A DNA stretch of 14,981 bases, taken from the NCBI GenBank assembly GCA_035527275.1, contig DATLBA010000058.1:1-14981 (forward strand), given 5' to 3'. This document shows, piece after piece, positions 7,305 to 13,292 of the stretch (positions are counted from its first letter, which is position 1; the number at the start of each line of letters is the position of its first letter). This DNA is from DATLBA01 sp035527275. Lineage in GTDB: Bacteria > Planctomycetota > Phycisphaerae > FEN-1346. The notes under the pieces were generated by a model. It ran no database searches and had not been told where the DNA came from. It saw only the letters and a program-made list of their open reading frames with translations. Made by a program: the position numbers and the translations under genes.

Positions 7305-8282
7305 TTACGGCCGGATCTCGACCTTGCTGACGCCCGGCACGACGAAGTCGTAAACCTCTTCAACGTCGCGGTTGTGCATGCGGATGCACCCCTCGGAGAC
7401 GGCGCCGCCGATGCTGGACGGCTCAATCGTGCCGTGGATGCCGTAGTGGTTCCCGATGTCGATCCAGCGGGAGCCCAGGGGATTGTCGGGCGCCCCCGCA
7501 TCTCGAAACTCAGAGCGCGGCTTGTGCTGCGGCTGATACGGCGGGTTCACGATCTTCTGTTCGACCACGAAGGTCCCTTCGGGCGTCGAATTCTCGATGC
7601 CCAGGCCGACCGGATAGGCCCCCAGACAGACCTCGTCGAGCCAGGCCCGAAGTTCGTAGCGGCTTTTGACGATCTCAAGGTGAATCGGCCCCTGAATCGC
7701 CTTGAGCGTCTGTCCGGCGATGATGCGCGTTGACTCCAGGCGGTTGACCCGCATGATCAGTTGGTAAGGCACAAGAAACTTTTGCCCGATAGCGGTCAGC
7801 GTGTCGCCGGGGACGACCTCGTAGGAGCGCGCATACGTATCGGCGGGATGGCGGCGCGGGGCCAACTGGAGCGCATCGGCGCAGCGGCCCAGGGCATCGC
7901 GGACGGCGCGGCCTTTCGGTCCGCCGACGCCTGCGCGGAGGGCGCGGCTCAGTTGCTTCTGGGCTTCGACGAGGCGGCCCTCGTCGAATAGAGCAAGTCC
8001 CTCGTCGGCGGGTGCCTCGCCGGGACCGGCGGGTTCCTGGTCGGCGGCCGGCGGCTCCGGCTGGTCATCCGCCCTTTGCGGGCCGGCATCATCCGCGGTC
8101 TCTTCGCCGGCTCGGGCCGGGCCCGCCTGGTCGCCGCCCAAATCCCCGACGGGCGTTTCCACGATCGCCGGCGGCGGCGGCTTCGGCTTCTTGAGGAAAT
8201 GAACGGCCACCGCTGTGACCGTCACTAAAACCAGGGCCGCGAAAACCGTGACCACAACTCGTCCGAGATTTGTCATGGGCAT
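7305..8282 (-). CDS. Membrane-anchored LysM and YkuD L,D-transpeptidase
   Basis: A 325-residue L,D-transpeptidase that would form 3-3 peptidoglycan cross-links or attach proteins to the wall. A hydrophobic helix at about 9-29 anchors it in the membrane. A Pro/Ala/Asp/Glu-rich linker (33-93) and a short helical, TPR-like stretch (94-140) follow. A LysM domain at 153-197 (SYEVVPGDTLTAIGQKF) binds glycan. The YkuD catalytic domain at about 199-323 holds H283 in GIHGT and the signature SEGCIRMHN with nucleophile C299 and R301. All active-site residues are intact. GAAGGAG (8293-8287) stands four bases before ATG 8282 and ten before the in-frame ATG 8276, so either Met could start the protein. It lies 48 bases after the folate cyclo-ligase gene and is likely cotranscribed with it. 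Confidence 0.95.
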   Translation of the reverse strand: MPMTNLGRVVVTVFAALVLVTVTAVAVHFLKKPKPPPPAIVETPVGDLGGDQAGPARAGEETADDAGPQRADDQPEPPAADQEPAGPGEAPADEGLALFDEGRLVEAQKQLSRALRAGVGGPKGRAVRDALGRCADALQLAPRRHPADTYARSYEVVPGDTLTAIGQKFLVPYQLIMRVNRLESTRIIAGQTLKAIQGPIHLEIVKSRYELRAWLDEVCLGAYPVGLGIENSTPEGTFVVEQKIVNPPYQPQHKPRSEFRDAGAPDNPLGSRWIDIGNHYGIHGTIEPSSIGGAVSEGCIRMHNRDVEEVYDFVVPGVSKVEIRP

Positions 8283-8286
8283 CTTG

Positions 8287-8293
8287 CTCCTTC
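8287..8293 (-). promoter_or_regulatory. Shine-Dalgarno site of the L,D-transpeptidase
   Basis: GAAGGAG on the minus strand, one of the clearest ribosome binding sites in the window. It leaves the choice between two nearby in-frame ATG codons open (spacing four or ten bases). Confidence 0.6.
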
Positions 8294-8314
8294 ACAACCC
8301 AAGATACAATGTCG

Positions 8315-8330
8315 CCGCCGGGGCCGGCGG
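8315..8330 (-). other. GC-rich hairpin right after the cyclo-ligase stop
   Basis: CCGCCG and CGGCGG form a six-pair stem with a four-base loop, immediately beyond the stop codon of the folate gene. No T-run follows, so it is more likely an mRNA-stabilising or partial attenuation structure between the two genes than a strong terminator. Confidence 0.35.
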
Positions 8331-8972
8331 TCATTCAAACGAAAGCACTTCCGCGTCGGTCACCACCATTGGCACGGGGCGGTCCCCCTCGCCGACGGGG
8401 ACCTCATCCAGGACCTGCTCCTGAAACGCGACGGCGATGATGCAGGCTCGCAGGTCCGGCCGCGCGAGGAAGCGGTCGTAAAATCCGCCGCCTTTGCCCA
8501 GCCGGTTGCCCGACCGGTCCACCGCCTGACACGGGGCAAGGACCACATCAATCTCGCAGACCGGAATTGGATCCGCATCGGGCACTTCCAGGATGCCCAG
8601 GGCCCCCGGACGCACGGCCGGATGGGCCGCCGCGCCGTCCACCTCGGCCGGCTCGAGAACGACCGGCACGATCTCGCGCCCGGCAAGGGACAGGTCGCCG
8701 CCTGCCGGTGGCGGTTCGATACGAGGAGTCGCCACCCGCTTGCCCTCGTCCCACGCCCACCGGATGATCGGCCACGTGTCGACCTCCGTCGGGAGCGACA
8801 GGAATGCCATGAGCGTCCGCGCCTCGCGGACGGGCGCCAGGTCGGCCAGACGCTGGGCGACGGCGACGCCGGCCGACCGGCGGCGGCGCGGCGTCAAACG
8901 CGCCAGCGCCGTTGCGACAGACCGGCGCGCCCGGGCTTTGCGTTCGACGGTCCCTGCGTCCGCATGACTCAT
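8331..8972 (-). CDS. fau: 5-formyltetrahydrofolate cyclo-ligase
   Basis: Converts 5-formyltetrahydrofolate to 5,10-methenyltetrahydrofolate using ATP, returning a stable folate to the one-carbon pool in the cytoplasm. The protein has 213 residues, close to the family norm. The N-terminus is the usual Arg/Lys-rich helix (11-35). FLSLPTEVDTWPII (57-70) is the substrate-side block, and GNRLGKGGGFYDRFL (155-169) is the nucleotide/Mg-binding signature. The C-terminal VPVGEGDRPVPMVVT (191-205) matches the family ending. No strong Shine-Dalgarno precedes the ATG. The gene sits between a secreted pseudoprotease and an L,D-transpeptidase, an association with no evident biochemical meaning. Also called ygfA or MTHFS. 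Confidence 0.94.
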   Translation of the reverse strand: MSHADAGTVERKARARRSVATALARLTPRRRRSAGVAVAQRLADLAPVREARTLMAFLSLPTEVDTWPIIRWAWDEGKRVATPRIEPPPAGGDLSLAGREIVPVVLEPAEVDGAAAHPAVRPGALGILEVPDADPIPVCEIDVVLAPCQAVDRSGNRLGKGGGFYDRFLARPDLRACIIAVAFQEQVLDEVPVGEGDRPVPMVVTDAEVLSFE

Positions 8973-9004
8973 CCGATAGCGACCTGCCTATGTGTTTCAA
9001 TCTA

Positions 9005-9023
9005 CGCACCCGCGCGGGGTGCG
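9005..9023. other. Seven-pair GC hairpin between pseudoprotease and cyclo-ligase genes
   Basis: CGCACCC (9005-9011) and GGGTGCG (9017-9023) pair exactly around a five-base loop. On the minus strand this lies after the pseudoprotease stop and 32 bases before the cyclo-ligase start. No T-run follows, so it may separate the two messages or lie in the leader of the second. Confidence 0.4.
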
Positions 9024-9033
9024 ATGCAACCTG

Positions 9034-9039
9034 CTTATA
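9034..9039 (-). promoter_or_regulatory. Possible -10 box for the cyclo-ligase gene
   Basis: TATAAG on the minus strand matches five of six bases of the -10 consensus, about 60 bases before the start codon, but no convincing -35 box is found 16-18 bases upstream. Confidence 0.22.
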
Positions 9040-9068
9040 TGAATCGTCTCCGAACCTCGTTTCCCCTG

Positions 9069-10751
9069 CTACAGGCCGAAGAAGTCCGGCTCGCCGTCAC
9101 CCTCCGATTTTTTCTCAGGCTTCTTCTCAGGAGGCTTCGTGGTTTCCTTGCCCGGTTCGGGCGGTTTTGTAACCGTGACGGTTTTCGGTGGTTTGGGTTC
9201 CGTGCCGGGCCTGGGCGTCTCCTTTTTGGCCCTCGTCGGCAGTGAGTAGAGCGGCGGCAGCGGCTGCGGGTTGGGGGGCCGACTGGGCGCGTCCCCGAGA
9301 TGGGGTCCGCTTGCCCAGGCGGCGGGCCGGAAGTAGATGAGTTCGCGGCCGGGCAGCGCGAGTTTCTTTTCGGCCCGGCCGGCCAGCACGAGCCACTTTC
9401 CATACCTCCATGTCGCATCGGGAACATGGACGATTTCGTCCGAGGTCGGACCAAATGTCTCGTGCCGCACGACAAACAGAACGGACGACCAGTGCGGCGC
9501 GAGCAACGTGTACCTGCCGTCCGGGCCGTCAACGGTTTCGCGGACCTGGGCATAGAGGACGAGACCCACCGGCAGTTCATCTTCTGCTTTCGCCACGGCT
9601 GCCGCACCGGCCGCATCAAACTGCCTGCGAAATCGTTCACCGACTTTGCTCAAACCTCCCAGAAACTCGGCGACCTGGCCGCGCACGGCCGCCCGGGTCT
9701 GCGCCTCGACCCCCGGGCCATAGACCAGTTGCGTGCCCTGCTCCCCGATGGTGGCAAGACTCGCGTAGTGCGCGTCTTTCCAAACGGCCGTTTCGCCTTG
9801 GCACGTCGGGCAGGTGACCGGCACCATCTTGTAAACCGCCCGGCTCATCCCGCCGACACGCTCCCAGTGACTGAACCGCTTCTCCGACACCTGACCGCTC
9901 CCGTTGCACCGCGGACAACGCAATCGGGTCTTGCAGGCCCGCACGGACCGACCGACGAGGCCCGGGTGTATCGGCTTGCCGGCCACTTGCTGAACCTGAA
10001 CCGGCCAGAGAGGCTCAGGCAGATCCGGAAAGCACTTCAGTTCCGGTTTCGCCGAAAGGAGCGCCTCTCTCAGCGCTGCGGCCGGCACCACGACGGTCAC
10101 GTCTTGCGGCGAGGCTTTGACCGGAAGAAGCATCCCGACGACGTCGCCGGCGCCATCGACGACCGGCGCCCCCGCTGTTCCCTCCAGCACCGGTGAGTTA
10201 AATCCAAGGAACTTTACGTCCCTTATCGGTGCGGCGGTCCCGCTTACTTCGGCCAGTTCGCGAGCCGACAGCCCATCCCTCAGTTGCCCCCTCCCGACTT
10301 GCATGCGGTCGCCCCACTGCCAGCCGACGGCGGCGACCGGACGGCCCTCCTCCGGATTCACGGGTTGCGGCGAGAGGTGCAGGCCCGATCGCTCCAGGGC
10401 ATTCTCTTCCCGCCGAATGACCGCCACGCCCAAGACCGGGTCGGCCAGGCCGAACTCCCAAGCCACCTCCTCCACCCCGTCATCAAACCGCAGAACCGCC
10501 CGGACGACCCCCGGCTGAGCCAGCGTCGCCAGGTCGGTCGCGACGAAGCGCCCCTTGCCGATGAGAAAGCCCGTGGCGTAGCCGAGTGGAAGCCCGAGCG
10601 CGTTCTGGGCCGTCACCAGGCAGGTGCAAGGCCCTACCTTTTCGCGTAAGGCCGCCAGGCCGAAGCCCTCTGCGGCGCACACGGCCCCACCGCCGCCCAA
10701 GGCGGCGAGGCAAAGCCCAACCAGAAGAACCCTTGTCAGCCGAATGCGCAT
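9069..10751 (-). CDS. Secreted trypsin-fold pseudoprotease with CxxC zinc-finger-like module
   Basis: A 560-residue exported protein. A signal peptide (about 1-26, hydrophobic core LLVGLCLAALGGGGAV, AxA-like end) leads into a trypsin/HtrA-like domain (about 32-232). All three catalytic positions look replaced: the VTNxHV block reads VATDLATLA (70-78), the catalytic Asp of DLAVL reads GVAVI (108-112), and GNSGGP reads GTAGAP (191-196), with Ala193 for Ser. It therefore probably binds rather than cleaves. Next come two CxxCxG motifs, CPRCNGSG (279-286) and CPTCQGE (314-320), a likely zinc site resembling the DnaJ zinc-finger repeats. A domain of unknown type (about 325-475) and a Pro/Lys/Thr-rich tail (about 488-550) end the protein. 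The start is the ATG just before the signal peptide, with a weak AAAG ahead. Function unknown; a scaffold or sensor role is a guess. Confidence 0.86.
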   Translation of the reverse strand: MRIRLTRVLLVGLCLAALGGGGAVCAAEGFGLAALREKVGPCTCLVTAQNALGLPLGYATGFLIGKGRFVATDLATLAQPGVVRAVLRFDDGVEEVAWEFGLADPVLGVAVIRREENALERSGLHLSPQPVNPEEGRPVAAVGWQWGDRMQVGRGQLRDGLSARELAEVSGTAAPIRDVKFLGFNSPVLEGTAGAPVVDGAGDVVGMLLPVKASPQDVTVVVPAAALREALLSAKPELKCFPDLPEPLWPVQVQQVAGKPIHPGLVGRSVRACKTRLRCPRCNGSGQVSEKRFSHWERVGGMSRAVYKMVPVTCPTCQGETAVWKDAHYASLATIGEQGTQLVYGPGVEAQTRAAVRGQVAEFLGGLSKVGERFRRQFDAAGAAAVAKAEDELPVGLVLYAQVRETVDGPDGRYTLLAPHWSSVLFVVRHETFGPTSDEIVHVPDATWRYGKWLVLAGRAEKKLALPGRELIYFRPAAWASGPHLGDAPSRPPNPQPLPPLYSLPTRAKKETPRPGTEPKPPKTVTVTKPPEPGKETTKPPEKKPEKKSEGDGEPDFFGL

Positions 10752-10904
10752 CTTTCACTGTCATTGTCGGCAAACCGCTGCCGCATCTCTACTTCAACGA
10801 CCGCCGAAGGCGAAGAAACCCTTGCTCCCCTAAGAGCCGCCGAACCCACCCGCCAGTCGAAAACGGAAACCGGCATGAACGGCGCCGCTCTTGCGGGGTC
10901 AACC

Positions 10905-10933
10905 ATTTTCCCCAGGCCAACCCCCAATGTCCA
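10905..10933 (-). promoter_or_regulatory. Possible promoter for the pseudoprotease gene
   Basis: On the minus strand, TGGACA (10933-10928, five of six matches) is followed by a 17-base spacer and GAAAAT (10910-10905, four of six). Transcription would start near 10898, giving a leader of nearly 150 bases. Confidence 0.32.
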
Positions 10934-10993
10934 GCCCTGAATCCACCCCTCGCCCGGGGTAAAGCGGAGCGAAGGCCAATCTCCGCCGCGCTC

Positions 10994-11022
10994 TGGACGG
11001 CTTGGTCGGCAGCCGCTATAAT
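10994..11022 (+). promoter_or_regulatory. Sigma-70-type promoter for the amidase operon
   Basis: TGGACG (10994-10999), a 17-base spacer and a consensus TATAAT (11017-11022). Transcription would start near 11029, leaving a leader of about 37 bases with a strong ribosome binding site. It supports the short start chosen for the amidase. Confidence 0.6.
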
Positions 11023-11050
11023 CACACCAGAGTCGTCCGACCGGCTGCGC

Positions 11051-11060
11051 GGAGGGAGGG
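11051..11060 (+). promoter_or_regulatory. Strong Shine-Dalgarno site of the amidase
   Basis: GGAGGGAGGG ends five bases before ATG 11066 and eight before the next in-frame ATG 11069. It settles the start of this gene against the longer upstream open frame. Confidence 0.7.
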
Positions 11061-11065
11061 TATCG

Positions 11066-11770
11066 ATGATGGAACCGCCGGCACCCGAAGTCCCGGAGAA
11101 GACCGGGCCGGTGAACCTCGTGCGGATGGTGCGCGTCTGGATGCTTCTGGTGGCGGCCCTGGTGCTGGTCGGGCTGGCATGTTGGATTACGATGTCGGTC
11201 CTGAACGACCGGGCGGGTGCCTCGTCGCCGACCCCCGAACCGCCGGCCGAGTCGTCCTCCCTCGAAGCGCTCGTTTGGCCGAGCAGGATGGCAACCGAGC
11301 ACCGGTGGCGGCACATCGTCATCCATCACTCCGCCACGTGGTCCGCAACGCCGGAGGCGATTGACCGGTGGCACCGCCAGCGGTTCCACGAAGACGCAGG
11401 ATACCATTTTTTGATTAACAACGGCCGAGCCGCCGGCACCCGCGACGGCCGGATTACCGCCACGGCGAGATGGATTGAGCAGCGCCCCGGAGCCCACTGC
11501 GCGGTGCACGGCCACCCGGAATTCAACACCGATGGCATCGGCATCTGCCTGATCGGCCACTTTGACCGCGAGCAGCCGACGGCTGCGCAGATGGCAAGCC
11601 TCGAAGCGCTGGTCGTAGCCCTTGCGGCACGGTACCGGATCCCGTTGGCGAACATCGTGGGACACGGCGAATTGAAAAACACGGCGTGTCCCGGCAATCA
11701 ATTCCCGATGAAAACGTTTCTCTGGGAGGTGCGAAAGGCGTATCTGGACGGGCGCGGGCCCCGGCCGTAG
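11066..11770 (+). CDS. Membrane-anchored N-acetylmuramoyl-L-alanine amidase (Amidase_2/PGRP)
   Basis: A 234-residue zinc amidase that would cut the bond between MurNAc and L-Ala of peptidoglycan. A hydrophobic helix at about 24-44 leaves the catalytic domain outside the membrane, after a Ser/Pro/Glu-rich linker (50-65). The domain (about 82-229) closely follows T7 lysozyme: VIHHSAT with H87, AGYHFLI with Y113, IGICLIGHF (158-166), and GHGELKNTACPG with H200 and C208. The predicted zinc ligands are H87, H200 and C208. T7 lysozyme's Lys128 is Thr here, as in many related amidases, so activity is expected. It likely heads an operon with the metallophosphoesterase (28 bases downstream) and the RseC-like gene. 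It may work with the L,D-transpeptidase in wall remodelling or recycling; that is inferred from distance and function only. Confidence 0.94.
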   Translation: MMEPPAPEVPEKTGPVNLVRMVRVWMLLVAALVLVGLACWITMSVLNDRAGASSPTPEPPAESSSLEALVWPSRMATEHRWRHIVIHHSATWSATPEAIDRWHRQRFHEDAGYHFLINNGRAAGTRDGRITATARWIEQRPGAHCAVHGHPEFNTDGIGICLIGHFDREQPTAAQMASLEALVVALAARYRIPLANIVGHGELKNTACPGNQFPMKTFLWEVRKAYLDGRGPRP

Positions 11771-11784
11771 CGACCGCCCAAGCG

Positions 11785-11792
11785 AAAGGGGG
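11785..11792 (+). promoter_or_regulatory. Shine-Dalgarno site deciding a TTG start
   Basis: AAAGGGGG ends six bases before the TTG at 11799. No in-frame ATG precedes the GDLHGD motif, so the site supports the unusual start codon. Confidence 0.6.
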
Positions 11793-11798
11793 TTCTCC

Positions 11799-12728
11799 TT
11801 GGAACAGCCGCCGGACGACTGGGACATTATCCTCGACGAGACGGAACTGAACGTCGGCGAGATCAGCGACCGGCTCGACCGCGCCGCCATCCTCTGCCAG
11901 CGCGACCCCTTGCGCCGGGGCAACGTCGTCCATCTCCCCCCCGCCGGCGACGCCGTCATCGTCGGCGACCTCCACGGCGACCGCGAGAACCTCGAACGCA
12001 TCCTCAAGTGGGCCTGCCTGCATCGCCATCGAGACCGATACTTAATCCTTCAGGAACTGATTCACGGCGGCCCGGACGACGGCAAAGGGGGCGACCAGAG
12101 TTTCCGGCTGCTGGAAGAGGCGGCTTCGCTGAAGTGCCGCTATAAGTCCCAGGTCCATCTGCTCCTCTCGAATCACGATCTCGGGGAACTGATGGGGGCG
12201 ACCATGACGAAGGCCGGCCGCTCCGTCAGCGAACAGTTCCGCAAAGGCATCGCAAACGTCTATGACAACCGGTGGCTTGAGGTGTATGAGGCCTACCGGC
12301 GGTTTCTGCTCGCCCTGCCGATTGCTGCGCGGACGGCACACGGCGTTTTCATCAGCCACTCGACGCCCAAGCCCGGCGCGCTGGCCCATTTTGATTACAG
12401 CATTTTCAACCGGCCGCTGACGGCCGAGGACTTCGAGACCGGCTCCAGCCTGTACGAACTCCTCTGGGGCCGCCACCACGACCAAAGAAGCGCTGACCGA
12501 TTCGCCGAAGGCGTCGGCGCCCGCCTGTTTATCACCGGACACGAGAGTTCGATTCCGGGCGTCAAGACGCCCACGTCGCGCCACATCGTCCTCACCTCGG
12601 ACGGACCGCTCGGAACCGTTTTGCTGCTGGCGCTGGGCGCCGAGGCGCCCCACGGCGTGCTGACGCGGCAAGTGAAGAAAATTCGATCCCTGAAGCCGTC
12701 CAAACCGCGCCGGCGCCGCCGCATGTGA
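11799..12728 (+). CDS. Metallophosphoesterase with divergent metal motifs
   Basis: A 309-residue cytoplasmic-looking calcineurin-like phosphoesterase (no signal peptide or membrane helix), beginning at TTG. Motif I is canonical: VGDLHGD at 55-61 with D57 and H59. Motif II, usually GDxVDRG, reads QELIHGG (85-91), with Glu86 in place of the bridging Asp and His89 in place of the second Asp. Motif III, GNHE, reads SNHD (124-127). Later His positions are kept in ISHS (185-188) and TGHES (246-250). The fold is clear, but metal binding and substrate may differ; protein phosphatase-like or nucleotide phosphatase roles are both possible. The tail KPSKPRRRRRM is very basic. Its stop is one base before the RseC-like ATG, and the amidase lies 28 bases upstream, so the three are likely one operon. 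Confidence 0.88.
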   Translation: MEQPPDDWDIILDETELNVGEISDRLDRAAILCQRDPLRRGNVVHLPPAGDAVIVGDLHGDRENLERILKWACLHRHRDRYLILQELIHGGPDDGKGGDQSFRLLEEAASLKCRYKSQVHLLLSNHDLGELMGATMTKAGRSVSEQFRKGIANVYDNRWLEVYEAYRRFLLALPIAARTAHGVFISHSTPKPGALAHFDYSIFNRPLTAEDFETGSSLYELLWGRHHDQRSADRFAEGVGARLFITGHESSIPGVKTPTSRHIVLTSDGPLGTVLLLALGAEAPHGVLTRQVKKIRSLKPSKPRRRRRM

Positions 12729-12729
12729 A

Positions 12730-13188
12730 ATGCCGGCCCGACCCCAACCTGGCGCAACGATGCAAGAGACCGGAACGGTCATTCGGATTTCCGAAAACCG
12801 GGCGGCCGTGAGCATCCAGCGGCCCACGGGCAAACAGTGCGCCGGTTGCCATGCCTGCAAACCAATGGGGGAACACCGATTCGTCCTGTGGGTGGATGCA
12901 GACGACCTCGCCGAGGGGGACCGAGTGACCGTCGAGGTGCCGACGCCCGGCCCGTGGCGAGCCAGTCTTCTGGTCTTCGGCTTGCCGCTCGTCGCCCTCG
13001 TCGCCGGCCTGGTCATCGGCAGCCAGTGGACGCGGCTCCAGGAGGCCACGGGACTCGGGCCGGAAGGGGCGGGTCTGGCGGCGGGAGTCGCACTGGCTGT
13101 CCTGTGCTTTGCCGGGGCCGTGACCGAGGAGCGGCGATTCGCCAAACGCCACCGCCCGCGCGTCATCAAAATAGAACGCCTGTCATAG
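12730..13188 (+). CDS. RseC/MucC family membrane protein
   Basis: A 152-residue inner-membrane protein of the RseC/MucC (SoxR-reducing) family. The N-terminal ETGTVIRISENRAAVSIQ leads to a Cys cluster CAGCHACK (C37, C40, C43), possibly redox- or iron-sulfur-related. Two membrane helices follow at about 77-98 and 113-131, with a basic C-terminus. In Proteobacteria relatives modulate sigma-E or help reduce SoxR alongside Rnf-type genes; neither partner is next door here. The ATG at 12730 is one base after the metallophosphoesterase stop, suggesting coupling. A second in-frame ATG at 12760 (Met11) would give the more usual short N-terminus. Neither has a good Shine-Dalgarno. Confidence 0.86.
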   Translation: MPARPQPGATMQETGTVIRISENRAAVSIQRPTGKQCAGCHACKPMGEHRFVLWVDADDLAEGDRVTVEVPTPGPWRASLLVFGLPLVALVAGLVIGSQWTRLQEATGLGPEGAGLAAGVALAVLCFAGAVTEERRFAKRHRPRVIKIERLS

Positions 13189-13230
13189 CATCCGCCCCAC
13201 CCGCGGCGTCCGGCCAAGCCTCCTTTCGCC

Positions 13231-13259
13231 TTGAGGGGCCCGTGCGCCCGCCTTATAAT
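13231..13259 (+). promoter_or_regulatory. Sigma-70-type promoter for aconitase
   Basis: TTGAGG (13231-13236), a 17-base spacer and a consensus TATAAT (13254-13259). Transcription would start near 13266, giving a leader of about 27 bases. This is the best promoter in the window and makes aconitase independent of the upstream operon. Confidence 0.65.
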
Positions 13260-13278
13260 CCCCCCTAGACCGAAACGC

Positions 13279-13283
13279 AAGGA
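13279..13283 (+). promoter_or_regulatory. Shine-Dalgarno site of aconitase
   Basis: AAGGA ends nine bases before the ATG at 13293, supporting this start. Confidence 0.5.
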
Positions 13284-13292
13284 ATCCACTTC

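Larger units (their letters stand above)
10752..11065. other. 314-bp divergent promoter region
   Basis: This separates the divergent pseudoprotease and amidase genes. It holds a good plus-strand promoter and a weaker minus-strand candidate, listed separately. An open frame crosses it on the plus strand in phase with the amidase, but its translation has no domain and strong ribosome binding and promoter signals place the amidase start at its right end. No RNA gene was recognised. Confidence 0.6.

Noticed and set aside
4715..7330. 871-residue open frame on the plus strand
   Set aside because: It is antisense to the DUF4175-like gene, whose domains, membrane helices and promoter are convincing. 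The translation is rich in Arg, Gly and Asp with no domain, as expected of a GC-rich shadow frame.
10586..11065. N-terminal extension of the amidase frame
   Set aside because: It overlaps the signal-peptide region of the divergent gene, has low-complexity Arg/Pro translation, and the promoter plus strong ribosome binding site point to the start at 11066.
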